From assembly GCA_947471745.1 (NCBI GenBank), contig CANJKZ010000083.1, positions 325,001-389,000 on the forward strand: a stretch of DNA of 64,000 nt, given 5' to 3'. The DNA comes from Closterium sp. Naga37s-1 (Eukaryota > Streptophyta > Zygnematophyceae > Desmidiales > Closteriaceae). Below, piece by piece: positions 32,801 through 44,900 of this stretch. A program made the position numbers and the translations under genes. The first letter of the stretch is position 1. Every line of letters starts with the position of its first letter. Under the pieces are notes generated by a model, which did not search any database, had not been told where the DNA came from, and was given only the letters and a program-made list of their open reading frames with translations.

Positions 32801-34824
32801 TCCAACACCCCCTGCACCCGTAGGACTCGCAGCATCCCCAGAGCCAGCACCCCTAGAGTCCGCACCCCCAGTGTCACTACCTTCAGCAGCACCAGAGTCC
32901 ACAGCGATGGGCCGCAGAGGCGGTGAAGACGGTCGAGGCGGAATCCAGGAGGGACCGCCAAGCGCGCGGAGCGGCGAGGGGCCACGGTGTCGGTAGCAGT
33001 CTGGTCACCCCCCTCAGCTGGGCAAGAGGTGTCTGAGGAGACCTCCTAAGGCTCAACCAAGGGGGGTGGCTCTACTTGAGACACACCTGAGGGAGCGGGA
33101 CTGGGAGGAGGGAGGGGGGCTACCGGGGGGGGGGGGTCGTCCACCAGGGAGAGAGGCAGGAGGGGTACCGGGGAACTGCGGTGGGGGTGAAGACGGTAGA
33201 AGCAGACGGACTCGTCAAAGGTGACGTCGCGGGAAGATAGCACACGACGAGAGCCCGGGTGGTAAAACTGCCAGGGCGGTGCGTCAGTGGGAAAGCCAAG
33301 GAACACGCACCGAAGAGTGCGTAGAGAGAGCTTGCCTGCAGGCAAGTCGCGGACAAGAGAGAGGGAACCCCAGACCCGAAACGCTGACGCATCACCAACC
33401 TCGCCCGTCCACCGCAAAGTGGGGGAGGTCTCCGGGTGGGAGACACGGGGCCAGAGGTTGAGCTGCTCAGCGGCGTATCGGACCGCAAACGGCCGCAGAA
33501 AATGGGGAGCAACCGCATGGATCATGGAGGTGCGAGCAACCTCCATGACTATACCAATGCGGCGCTCGGCAATCCCATTCTGCTGTGGAGAGGTTGGAAG
33601 CGTGTACGTCTGGACGATGCCTTCAGCACCACAGAAGTCCTCGAGGAGGCGGGAGCATAACTCACCACCTCGGTCGAAGTGCAACTGCAGTACTGGAAGG
33701 TCCTCACGGAACCGAGCGCGAAGCTGGAGACGGACAGCGCGGATCCAGCGGATCAAGACACCGCGGACATCCACCTTGCTCTATAAGGGGAAGACCGTGG
33801 TGTAGCGCGTGTAGTCGTCGACAACCAGCAGAAAGTAGCGCTCGCCACCCTGTCCAGTGACGCGGGCGGGGCCCCACACGTCCATGTGCAGGGTCTGCAG
33901 AGGAGCAGTGGTAGGAGGAAACGAGGAGGAGTGAGGAGCGGCGCGCTGCCGCCCCTTGACGCAGGGAAGGCAGACCTCGGAAGCGAGGGCAGGGACCTGG
34001 GGAGACCTGACACAAGAAGACGGGAGTGCATGCCACGCAGGCGTGACAAGGAGGGGTGGCCAAGACGGTGGTGCCAGAGGAGAGTCTGGTGTGTGAGGAG
34101 ACGACACGAACAAGACGCATCGACCTCAACTGACGCAGCTACCTGACCTGACTCAGCTCCCAGTGCAGACTCAGTGGTCAGTGTGTATAGGCCAGACCCA
34201 GGCCTCCGAGTGAACGTGGTGAGGTGCTCACCAGTGCCCGAGTCCGTGCAGATCGCCACGAGCTCGCCTCCAGGCTGGGTGACACTGACCCACTGGTCCT
34301 GGAGGACAGAGGTAGCCACCAAGTTCTTAGCGAATGAGGGGAGGTGGAGACCTATGAGGAGGCCGGAAGGGGCTGCCGGACAGGGGAACGCCACGCGCGA
34401 CTACCGGGCCCTCGGAGGGGTCGGCCAGTGTGACAGGGACAGGGGCTGTGAGCGGTGTAACTGTGGTGCTGTCACGGAAGAAGCAGCGAGACGCGCATGA
34501 GTCTAGGGTAAATGTGTGCAAGGCCTCCTCAGGCTCTGCCCCTGCGCTAGCTGAGTCACACGCACTGAGACTAGTAGCCTCTACGCCACCAGGTGCCTCT
34601 ACACCCCCAGTTCGAGTACCCCGAAACCCTCCGCCACCGGGGCTGCCCCACCGAACAGCCCACTCACGAAGCTGCTGTGGGGAGAGAGTCTCCAGCGGAC
34701 GCTGCTGCTGCTGCTGCTGTCCACCCCCAGAACCTCCTCGTCTACTAGCGACACTACCCGTAGGAGTAGACTCACAGGTACCTCCAGTAGTAACACCCCA
34801 CCGGACAGCCCATTCACGACGCAA
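29874..34824 (-). pseudogene. copia-4 polyprotein remnants (protease to RNase H)
   Basis: Fragments in shifting frames, read right to left. 34824-34327 has LSPQQLREWAVRWGSPGGGG and protease FTLDSCASRCFF (Gly replaced by Cys in DSGA). 34394-33704 has WHHRLGHPS. 34113-33781 has MDVWGPARV and stops at PL-TAG. 33774-33046 is the integrase core with HFDRGGEL and PQQNGIAERR. 32902-31235 is a Gly/Ala/Val-rich tail with repeated LSPERLREWAVRWGS units and the start of RT. 31178-30774 is RT to YVDNLVFA. 30551-29874 is RNase H. The YVDN in place of YVDD and the multiple stops and shifts show it is dead. Confidence 0.85.
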
Positions 34825-35109
34825 CTGTGGCGAAAGCGGCTTCCGCCGACGAGCACGGCTAGCTCCGCCACCGGGGCTGCCCCACCAAATAGCCCACTCG
34901 CGAAGCTGCTACGGCGAGAGAGACTCTTGCACACTCGGCTGCCGCTGCCGTATGACAGTGATGAGGGCCATGGTGGGCAGTGTAGTCAGCAGCAGCGGCG
35001 TAAGGTTTAAAGTAGCAACTGGAGTGGCGGTAGCTAGAACGGTGGGTGCAGTGGCAGCAGTGGTAGGAGCAGTAGCGGCAGCAACTGTAGGAGTGTGTAC
35101 AGGAGGTAG

Positions 35110-35900
35110 CGGCAGTTGGCGGTACGCTCGGGGCATGACAGGAGCGCGCAGGCAGCGCGAGCATGCAGGGCAGGTCAGCGCTGGGCAGCGTGCAGGGCAG
35201 CTCTGGCGGCAGCCATTCAGGGCAAGGTAGGGCTGGGCAGCGTGCAGGGCAGCGCTGGCGCGGACAGTGCAGGGCGCTGGCGCGGGCAAGGCAGGGCGCT
35301 CGTGCGCGCAGGGCAGGGCGCTGGCGCGTGGCGCATGTAAGGCAGGGCGCGTGGCGTGCTGGCAAGGCAGGGCGCGTGACCAGGCAGGGCAGGGCGCGTG
35401 GCGCAGGCAGGGCAGGGCGCGTGGTGTGCTGGCATGGCAGGGAGCGTGGCGCGCTGGCAGGGCAGGGCGCGTGGCGCAGGTAGGGCAAGGCGCGTGGCGC
35501 AGGTAGGGCAGGGCGCGTGGCGCGCTGGCAGGGCAGGGCGCATGGCGTGCTGGCAGGGCAGCAGATGGTGCACGCGTAGGTAGGTGCAGAGCGCGCTGGC
35601 GAGGCAGCGCGAATGCGGGGCAGGGCAGCGCGTGGGTGGGCAAAGCGCACGGGCGGGGCCGGCGAAGCGCGTGCGGGCAGCGCGTGGGTGGGCAGAAGGG
35701 TGCGCGTGCAGAGTGCGCGGGCAGGCAGGGCGGCGCAGCTGCAGGCAAAGCGCGCGCGGGCAGGGCGGCGCTCAGGCAGGGCAGCAGGGCGCACGCGCGG
35801 ATAGGGCAGCAAGGGCGCGCAACAGCAGGGCACCTGGGCGCGTGCGGGCAGGGCAGTAAGGCGCGCGTTGGCGCTAGGCAGAGGGCAGGAAAAAAAAATA
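35110..35900. repeat. GC-rich tandem repeats in copia-4 leader
   Basis: Degenerate units of GGGCAGGGCGCGTGGCGCAG type, with different spacing and sequence from the copia-2 leader. No coding region supported. Confidence 0.8.
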
Positions 35901-35939
35901 CAAGACCGGGCAGGGCGGAATGAACCTACTCTAATACCA

Positions 35940-36066
35940 TGTTAGAATATGGAAACAGGAATGAATGAACTATGAAGGATGGGGATATAAGTAGTAAACC
36001 CTAAGGGTTGTCCCCTCTACAGTGTGCCCCAGTATAGACTACAGCACTATAAGTGCATAATTTGAC
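35940..36066 (-). repeat. copia-4 5' LTR (127 bp)
   Basis: Plus strand TGTTAGAATATGG to AATTTGACA, adjoining the PBS-like site. It shares the TGTTAGAAT start, the internal TAGACTACA-type motif and the TTTGACA end with the copia-2 LTR. Confidence 0.8.
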
Positions 36067-36214
36067 AAGGCAGCGGCATTCGCGGCGACAGCGCATATCG
36101 TGGCGTGCTCGTTCGTCCCACGAGCTCGTTGTCCCCAGCCGCTGCTGTTACCGTAGGACCCCGGTCTCGGTCGGTGGAGAAAATCGAGCCTTTTTCGCCA
36201 TGGCGAGAATCTCG

Positions 36215-36931
36215 TTAAATCGATGCGGCGATTGGCTCGAATCTTGCGTGCAGACCCGCGCACGACGCGTCCCACGTACGATACTGGGCTACCTCCACGA
36301 AATACGATGGCGTTAAGGGTCCGGATGGTCCTTCCCGTGGCGGTAGAGCCTCGTAGTCGGTCGGCTTCGTGACGATGACGCGCCACCAATCCATGGCAAG
36401 ACCTCGCAGCAACAACACGGCGTAGCGAATTTTCGCCACGTCCGACGAGATGTAGTTCGCATCGAAAAATACATTCATGGTGAAGAGCCACGCCTGCACC
36501 GTCGAACTGCCCCGTTGACTCGGATAGAAGCAAGGTGGACGCTACGACTTGAGCGGCATCGGTGAAGGCAGTGCCGACTCATCGATCGATGTCGCAATGT
36601 TGACGTGACGTTGACTTCCAACCATTTTTGTCGCCAAGTGGTGTGTCGTTCCGTGGTCGTCGCGAATGTCATTGCGTGTGACGCCATCACTAGCTGCGCT
36701 CGAGGGCTGTCCTACACTCTCGTGTTGGGCGGCGGATGGTGCTCCCTGTGCTACTGTTCCTTGCATTTGTGATTGTGCTTGTTGCGCCCGTGCGATGTCG
36801 TTCTGCGGCGAGGTGCGTTCTGCCGTTAGCGCCGCAATTTCTTCAGAGCTTTCGTGCATTCGTTGCATTAGTGCGTAGCGCTCCTGCATGAGGCGTGCAA
36901 GGTCGACATGTTCAGCCATATCGAATGGCAT
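36215..36931 (-). pseudogene. Ty3/gypsy-type gag fragment
   Basis: An N-terminal frame from 36931 (MAEHVDLARLMQERYALMQR, coiled-coil-like) ends at 36542. A shifted frame continues with VQAWLFTMNVFFDANYISSD, then AVLLLRGLAMDWWR and HARFEP, the pattern of the Retrotrans_gag domain. It stops at 36215, 149 bp from the copia-4 LTR. No protease or RT follows. A candidate LTR edge (TGTTACGGATGC) begins at 37457, beyond the TRIM inserted in the leader; this is tentative. Confidence 0.65.
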
Positions 36932-37100
36932 CGGCCGGTCTAGGTGCTAGGCGCAGTTGTCGCTGCATGTATTTATGCGAGAACGCGAGGACATCGGCTC
37001 CTAGTACGCTAAGGGACGTGAGTCCCTTCGAGCGAAAAAATCAGAAATTGGTTTTTGCTGGTTGCGAAAATGCGGGGTCCGGAAGGAATGTGGCGCTAAT

Positions 37101-37445
37101 TGTCAGAATCCCAACCACTAGATCATTGGGATAAAATGGCTTGTTAAGTAGCGGATTAGTGCGCCCATAACCCCCCATGACAACGAGCCTGTAACCCTTC
37201 CCTAGGATCAATCGGGGATCACCAGTGGACCTCTGACACCCCCCCGCACTAGGATGCCCAAAGTTCACACACTGGGATTAGAACTCGAGACCTTCGCTCT
37301 GATACCATGTCAGAATCCCAACCACTAGACCTTTGGGATAAAATGGCTTGTTAAGTAGCGGGTCAGTGCGCCCATAACTCCCCAGGACAACGAGTCTGTA
37401 ACCCTTCCCTAGCATCAATCGGGGATCACCAGTGGACCTCTGATA
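37101..37445 (-). mobile_element. Complete TRIM (miniature LTR retrotransposon), 345 bp
   Basis: Two 138-bp LTRs (37101-37238 and 37308-37445; about nine differences) flank a 69-bp interior. The left LTR begins TGTCAGA and ends TCTGACA. The interior starts with a C run (polypurine tract on the minus strand) and ends at 37296-37307 with GCTCTGATACCA, the exact inverse of the tRNA-Met primer site. CTAAT duplicates flank the element (37096-37100 and 37446-37450). It has no coding capacity and depends on enzymes supplied in trans. Confidence 0.93.
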
Positions 37446-37959
37446 CTAATAGCCAAGTGTTACGGATGCTATGGAACGATGTAGCGAGTATTGCACTAAG
37501 GTGTCAAACAAATACAAAGTATGAGCGAAGGCATGCGAGAATATTTATATGAAAACATGCAAACGGTTACGCGGTGCGTGCGAGCTAGCTAGTGCGATGC
37601 TAGCAACGAGGTTCGGGCTAGTCCCGAGTCATAGGTCGACTCGGCCAGGCCAGTGGTGCATGGTTTGGCAAATGTAGCGCACGAAGATTGGCGAAGCCCC
37701 ATTAGCAGTAACGGCCGAACAACGGCTGCTTCTGTACGCGGTGTTGAGGCGCACGGTAAGGAGTTATGACATGGCATGGTAAATGTATCGGGTTCGAATC
37801 CCCGTGTACGCGCATGCTGCCGAAGACCCTGTGCCGTGTCCTGGGCCTCCAAGTGTGGGGGGTTTGTCAGTATACCTGCAGTGTGGATCCACGATTGATT
37901 ATAGAGGTATTATATGTATTTTAGCATGGGGAGGGGGGTGGGGGGGGGGGGGGGGTGGT

Positions 37960-38026
37960 TTGGGCACACTGACCCGCATTTGGTGCAAGCCCTTTTATCT
38001 CAGTGATCTAGTGAATGGGATTCTGA
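37960..38026 (+). repeat. Inverted, diverged fragment of the TRIM LTR
   Basis: The inverse of 37960-38026 begins TGTCAGAATCCCATTCACTA and matches the first about 65 bases of the TRIM LTR with many substitutions. A G-rich run (about 37926-37960) precedes it. Confidence 0.7.
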
Positions 38027-38943
38027 CAGATACGTAGGTTCACTCCTTGATCTGTGCCCCGGGCTGGAGTATCCGCTGTTTTGACGAAATAACCAAAATA
38101 ATCAAAGGGGCTTCCTAGATGGAGATTTTTATGGCTTTCGGCTAAGCACCTAAACTCAGCGCTCCCGTAAAATGAGATCTTATCTATTACCTCTCTCACG
38201 CCTGGGCTTTGGAACATTATTGTGTTATGAATGTTTGAGATGGAATAAGTGACTCAAGCAATTTAAAAGTTTGATGGATAATCTTGCAGTATCTATACAC
38301 CGTAGAATAATATTGTTGTATTATTTGTCAGTTCATAAATTTATTTATTAGGAGCGTGAAAAGCCTCGCGACTATTCGCATGACGCTACAATAGAAGCAC
38401 TTTAAATGACAATTCGGTATTAGCTCGATTAGTGAACAAGTACATCAATAATTAGGTGCTTTAGTAAGAAAATCAGGCTAGAGTTAGGAAAACAACAATG
38501 AGTAGGGGATGGACTATAATATTCTCTAGGCCCATCATCATCCCCTTCCCCCACTTCACCCATCCCTCGAAACTCTCACCTTTCCCCAGAGTCATGACAT
38601 GAATCGTTCCCCGCCCAGCTTGGGATTGCCAGGTTATGGCACACCAGTCTCCTGAATCCTGATCTATCTGCTCCAAGGTTGTCGACCCAGCAAACCCTAA
38701 CCTTCATCACCACTCCATGCTGCTCCGAATTTCCTCGATCTCCCCGCTGTCACTGGCAGCCACACTCTACTCGATAGATTTCGCGATTCGCATGCCAATG
38801 TTCGCTTGATCCAGGCAGGCGACTAGATTCGTCGATTAATGGAGGAAACCTAGGACAATCTTGGAATGCACAGCCATGAGCGGAACGCACACTAGCACCA
38901 CGACGATAGCACCGCAAGGCAGACCTGCCCGTGCTCCTTCCTC
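38027..38943. other. AT-rich upstream region of the large kinase gene
   Basis: No gene seen. It likely contains the promoter and 5' untranslated region of the gene starting at 38944. It is markedly AT-richer than the coding sequence that follows. Confidence 0.5.
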
Positions 38944-41900
38944 ATGGGCCTTTCAGATGCATATGCCACCGAGGCTTCTGCTCCCGCGCCGGGCGCCGCT
39001 AGTGTCGCGGGTTCCGCAAGCTTCCGTCCCCCTAAACGTTCCCTGTCCAATCGGGGACCCAAGGACTCGTCGTCACTCCCTAAAATCCCGATTCAGGGAA
39101 AGAAACCCTCAAATCAAGCGATACCGTCGAGTCGCAGCGTCAGTAACACTCCGATCAACAGCCCGAGGTCAAGCAGTCCCACGAACTTGGCTCTCCCCGC
39201 GCGTAGCAGCACCACGGGCTCGCGCGCGCAAAAGCCGCAGCAGGGTGGGACGCGTCAAGCGCGCGGAAACAGCAACTTGCGCCAGTCCGCGGGGAATACC
39301 CGGCTGTGGCGCGAAGCATCGGCGGAACGTAGCAAGGAGCAAGCGCGGGATAACGGGGGGGTGGTTCCCGGTCGGAGGGACTCGGCGAGGGCGGATGCGC
39401 GAGGAGGGTTCGATGGTGACTTGAAGTCTGACGAGCGACGGTGGCAGTCGAAGGATCGTGGTGATGGTACCGACGAGGAACAAGAATGGGCTGAAGAGGA
39501 TGAGGAGGCGGAAGAGGAGGAAGCGGAGGAGGAAGACGAAGGAGAAGAGGAAGAGGCGGAAGAGGGGGAGAGTGCTGAGGATTCAGAGGAGGACGAGGAA
39601 GAAGAGGAAGAGGAGCAGGAAGAAAGAGGGGATGAGGACGAGGGCGGGGAGGGCGATTGGCGCAAGAGAGGTGCGCGGGGTTCGAGCGAGGATGAATCGG
39701 AGGAGGAAGAACAGGACGGGGATGCGGCGCAAGGCTGGGCGCAGAGCCAGCAGCACAGGCGGAACGTGTCTCAGCCGAACATCCACGCGTCTCGCGCGTC
39801 CTGGGCGCAAACACAGCGCGCGCGAGCGTCTGCGCGCTATCCCAGTCACGCGTCAGTTATCGAAGAGGACGAGTCCGTGCCCGCTGATTCCGGCGCCGCC
39901 TCGTCCGCCCGCTCGCCGGGCCCTTCCCCCTCGCGCTCGCCCGCGGGGTCCGCCGCTGCGGCTGCGCGCGCGGGAAGTCCGCGCATGGGCAGCAGTGCGG
40001 GGTCGCCGTCGTCCGCGCGGTGGAGCACGCGGAAGAAGCCGTGGACCCCGACGGCGCTGGGGGGAGTAGCGCGGAGTTTCGACAGCAGCTGCTGCAGCAG
40101 TAGCAGCGACGAGGGCGAGGGAGCAGGAAGGTTAAGTTGTAGAGGTGAGGAAGAGGGGTCTTTCGCGCAAGATGAAGAGGGTGAGGAGAGGAGGAGGGAG
40201 GAGGCGGAGGACGAGGCGGAGGGCAAGGACGAGAGGAAACGAGAGGTCGGCGCGCGCGGCTCGCAATCCTTCCGCCGGCTGCGCATTGTGCCCCCGCGTC
40301 TCGAGACCCAATCGAACAGGCGCAGAGCGCACGCGGGGGAGCCTGTCTCCCCGCCCTCTGCGCGCTCCTCCGCCTCTGTCCTTGCTTCCGCGCGCCCATC
40401 CCCGCGCCCGCTCCTCACCGCGGGTCCCTCGTGCGTCGATCTAGTGGAGCTTCCCCCGCGAGTAGCGCCCAGCCCCGCAAGCTCCGACGCCTCCGCGTCT
40501 CGTCGCGCGGATTTCTCTCTCACTGCGGGCGGAAAGGCTGCGGGGCGGAGCACCCATCCGGCCGCGCGCTCGCCTTCGGTTTCCGCCTCGTCGCCCGCAG
40601 GCGGGCGCGGTAAAGGGGGTGCGAGGAGTCAAGGGCGCAGGGAAACCGCGCAAGGGGGACGGAGGGGGGATGACAGAGGGGGAAAGGGCGGAGGGTGGGA
40701 GAGAGACGAGGCGGAAGCGGAATCGCCTGTGGACTTCGCGCGGGGTATGGCGGGGGGTGCAGGGCTGGGGGGTAAGGACCGGGGGGGCGGAAAGCGCGCG
40801 AACGCGGAAGGATTCGAATATGTGAGCGAGAGCGGGAGTATGAGCGGGGGCGGGAGTATTTCGCGTACTGGAAGCGGTGTGAATGGGCTGCCTCTCGGTG
40901 TGGGAGCGAGCCCTCGGTTCAGAAACGTCCGTGGCGCGGCGGGAGCGCAGGGTAATATGTTCAGAATTAATCGCACCAGCAGCGCTTCCAGCAGCGTTTT
41001 TGGTGGAGAGCGAGGGGATAGAGGAGAAAGGAGAGAGAGAGGAGGAGAGAGGGAAGAGAGGGAAGAGAGGGAAGAGAGAGGGGAGAGAGGAGAGAGGGGC
41101 GAGAGGGGAGATTGGGGTGAGAGGGGAGACAGGGGAGAGAAAGGAGAGAGAGAGAGGAGAGGCATGGGGGAAGGGAGTGAGAGAGGAGAAAGAGGAGTAA
41201 GAGGAGAGAGATTTTCGAGAGGAGAGAAGGGGGGAAGAGGAGAGAGGGGAGAGCGAGCAGAGAGAGGAGAGAAAGGGGAGCGAGAGAGGAGAGAGTGGGG
41301 AGAGGGGGCTGATGGGAGAGAGAGAGAAGAAAGGGGGGAGAGAGGAGAGAGAGGAGAGAGGGGCGAGAGAGGAGAGAGGGACGAGAGAGGAGTGAGGGGT
41401 GAGAGAGGAGAGAGGGACGAGAGAGGAGTGAGGGGCGAGAGAGGGGAGAGAGGGGAGAGAGGAGAAAGGGGAGAGAGAGGAGAGAGGGGAGAGAGGGGAG
41501 AGAGGGCAGAGAGGGGAGAGAGGGAGCGTAGTACCCCGTCCGGCCCATCGGTTGTCCTTGCAAGCCCTCGCTCAAGAGCGCCTTTGTTTGAAGCTCACCT
41601 GGCGAAGTCACATGAAGGGGCGACGGCGGTGGAAGCCAGGCAAATGCAAGCCGCGGGCGGGGCAGCGGGCGCAGGCGCAGTGGGTGCGTTGAGCAGGAGG
41701 AAGAGCGGTGGTGCGTGGGTGGATGTTACTCCACGGGCCACAGGAGGGCCGAGAGGCGAGCGGGAAGCTGAAGGAGCGAGAGATGGGGAGAAGGGAAGAG
41801 GGAGAGTGGGTGGGACAAGAAGAGATGTGCAAGGCGGGGCTGGTGGTGGTGACTTAGACGCTACATTGGAATGGACATTTGAGCAAGACTCACGAGATGC

Positions 41901-44900
41901 AGAGGAGGGCTGGGGGAGAGGTGACAGCAGAGAGAATGCGGAGGAGGAAGAGGAGGAGGAGGAGGATGAGGAGGAGGAAGAGGAGGAAGAGGAGGAGGAC
42001 GAGGAAGAGGATGAGGAAGAGGAGGAAGAGGAAGAGGAAGAGGAGGAAGAGGAAGAGGTAGATGGGGAAGAGGAAGAGGAGGAGAGAGCACGGTACGGAA
42101 ATGGACTGTCAAATGCGAGGCTGCATGGCGATCGCGTGGCAGTGAGGGCCAGGGCCGCGCGTCACAGCTCTCCTAAAACGCGCCGTGCTGCTGCCGCCGC
42201 CGCTGCTGCTGCACCATCCAAGCCGTATGAGCCACCCCCCCGGTCCTTGAAACGCCCTGGGAGGAACACCCCACCATCCGCACCAGCAGCAGCATCAACA
42301 GCAGCAGCAACAGCAGCATCAGCGTCGGCCGCAGCGTTGACATCAGGGTCCAAGCATCGGGCCTCCAGTGGACCCTTTACAGCGTCTGGCGGTGGTGCGC
42401 AGATGCAGGCATTCTCAGGACCAATACCACCCGTGGGCGGAGGAAATGAAATGCCTCTCAACTCCCCATCACGCTCTACCTCCAGAATACCCCACACGTT
42501 TCCTGCAGCAGCGGGAGCAACAGGGGGGTTGGGGCTGGGTGCAGGGACAGGCATGAGTGGCATAAGTGGTATTCGTCCCTCGGCCTTGAGTGTGCGGCTG
42601 CCTGCGAGAATGGCAGCAGAGGTTGCGCGCAGTGACAATGGCAGCGACTGCAGGGAGAGCGAGGGGGAGAGCGACGGGTGTGGCAGCGACGCTTGCAGTA
42701 ATAGGCTGGCTGATGTGATGAGCAACCGGTTCAGTGAAGATCTTAGTGGGCGGTTGAGTGGCGGGGAGAGCAGTGGGAGCTACAGGGAGGAGCCGTGGAA
42801 GGGTGTGGATTGTTGGAGTGATCGGGAGGAAGGGGTTGAGAGGGATCGGGATGGGCGGAGGGAGGGTGGGGTGTGGAGTACTGAGGAGGAAGCGAGGAGA
42901 AAGGCACAGATGGATAGGGAGACACGTTCCGATGTTGATACAGAGGATGAGCAGGGGTGTGAGGGGAAGGGTGCGGAGGAGGGGCAGGAAGAGGACGAGG
43001 AGGAGAGGGTGGGGAGGGGTGCAGAGGGGTATGAGCCGAGAGGGAGGTTGAGGGGGGAGGAGAGAGGCGGACGGGAGCAGCAGAGGCAGAGAGGGGGAGA
43101 CACGCGGCGGGAGGAAAGGTGGGAGGATACCGCACAAGCATTTCAATCAGACGGAGAAGCGGAGGAGGAGGGTTGGGGTGATGATGAACAAAAGGCGCAT
43201 GGAAGGTCAAGGGATCAAGGGAGGCATAGGGATGAGGAGCCTCGGATGGCGACAGGACGGGAGCAGAGGCAGCAGAATTATCAGTCAGATGGGGAGAGGC
43301 AGAGGGGCGGGGAGCGGCAGAGGAAGGAGGGGAAGCGGGGAAAGGAGGAGAGTCGAAGCGGGGAGGCGAGGAGCGGCGAGGTGCTTGGGTCTGTGAATTC
43401 CTCCGCGCTCCTCCCCCCGATGGTGTCCCAGGCAGGTAGGTCAGTCTCACAGACGAGCAGAGGGGGGAGGGAGGGGGACGGGGGGAGGGCGAGCAGCAGA
43501 GGGGCACTGAACGGGGTGCTGCAGCTGCTGCCGACAGGAGCAAGCAAGGGGCGAGAGGACAACCGCGCTGATACCTCTCCTGCCGCCACCACCGCTGCTG
43601 CAAGTAGCGGTGGTGGCAGCGGCAGCGCGCCAGCAGGCGGGGCAGGAGCAGGGTCGGGGCTTCGGTCGCCGGGGCGGTGGTTTGGGAGTCAGGAGGCGAA
43701 GCCTCGGGCTAGCAGCATGCGCGCTGCAGGCACGGAACGAGTCACGGATGAGCCTCGCAAGGGCGGTAAGAGCCTGGACTTGCGGCGGCTTAGACTGTCT
43801 CTGTTTGAGGAGGAGGCTGGGAAGGGGGAGAAGGGCGGCGGTGGGGCGGGTAGAGGTGGGAAGGGGGGAGAGAGTGAGGAGGAAGCGGAGGATGGGAGGG
43901 ATGGGAGGGGGAGGAGAGGGGGGGATGGAGGGCGTGGGAGTGGGGAGGAGGATGGGAGAGGGGAGGAGGAGGTTGGGAGGAGGCAAGGGCGAGGGGGGCG
44001 AGGGAAGGGGGCGGGTGGAGGGGGGGAAGGCGGGGGAGGAGGAGGGAGGCGGGGGCTGCTTGATGTGTTGAAAGGGCAGCACAAGTCCCCGCGGCGATCG
44101 TCACACCAGGCAGAGGAGAAAGCCTTTGGCTCTGGTTTGCCTGCCACTGCCACGGCTGCTGCTGCTGCTGCTGCTGCTAGTGGTGGTGGTGGGGGCACTG
44201 GTGGGGGTGGGGCCAGCAGCAGTCACAGCGGTGGGTGGTGGGATTCGTCTCGCAAGCAGTCTTCCTCCACCCCACGCTCCTCCACAACCACTCCGCGTTC
44301 CTCCACCACTCCCCACTCCTCTGGACCCTCTCAAACCACCACACCACGCCCCCCCTCCGCGATCACCCCCACTTCCTCCACGTCCTCCTCCCCCACTGCG
44401 GATGCTGCTCCCATGGGGGGAGGCGGACACGTGGGCGGAGGCGGAGGGGGAGGCGGGGGAGGTGGGGGAGGGGGAACGGGAGGGGGTCTCTCAGGGGGAG
44501 GCAGCGGAGGGCTGGGCGGAACAGGGAGAGACGCAGGTGCTGCCTGCTGGAGCCCCCGGGACTCTTCCTCTGCTGTTCCGTCGTCCACTTCTGCTTCTAC
44601 CACTACCTCTTCTGCCTCTGTGCCCGCGCTCGTCCTCCCCACACCTGACAAGTCCCGTGGGTGGACCAGGGCGGCGTGGGTGAGGGCTTCTAAGAGTGTG
44701 GCAGGCGGAGGGGCGTCCCCCACTGGCGGCGCTTCTGCTGGTGCGGGCTCAGCTGGGGGAGGGGTTTCTGGGGGAGGTGCAGGGGTGGGGATGGGTGCGG
44801 GTGGTTCTGGTGGGGCAGGTGCGGTGGGGGACGGTGGGGGTGGGAGCAGAAGCGGTGGGTTTTCGTCGAAGAATGTGCGGGTGGATGGGGGCAGGGAGAG

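Larger units (their letters stand above)
29874..36066 (-). mobile_element. Ty1/copia element 4 (family A), decayed, 5' LTR only
   Basis: 5' LTR at 35940-36066, PBS-like site at 35928-35939 (inverse TGGTATTAGAGT, two bases off the tRNA-Met site), GC-rich leader, and decayed pol to 29874. Sequence left of 29874 shows no LTR matching 35940-36066, so the 3' LTR is missing, as in copia-2. The gag N-terminal domain is also absent. Confidence 0.83.

Noticed and set aside
37760..37805. tRNA-like B box (GGTTCGAATCC) suggesting a tRNA gene
   Set aside because: The T-arm-like segment is convincing, but no complementary 5' acceptor arm, D arm or anticodon arm could be placed upstream. At most it is a tRNA-derived remnant.
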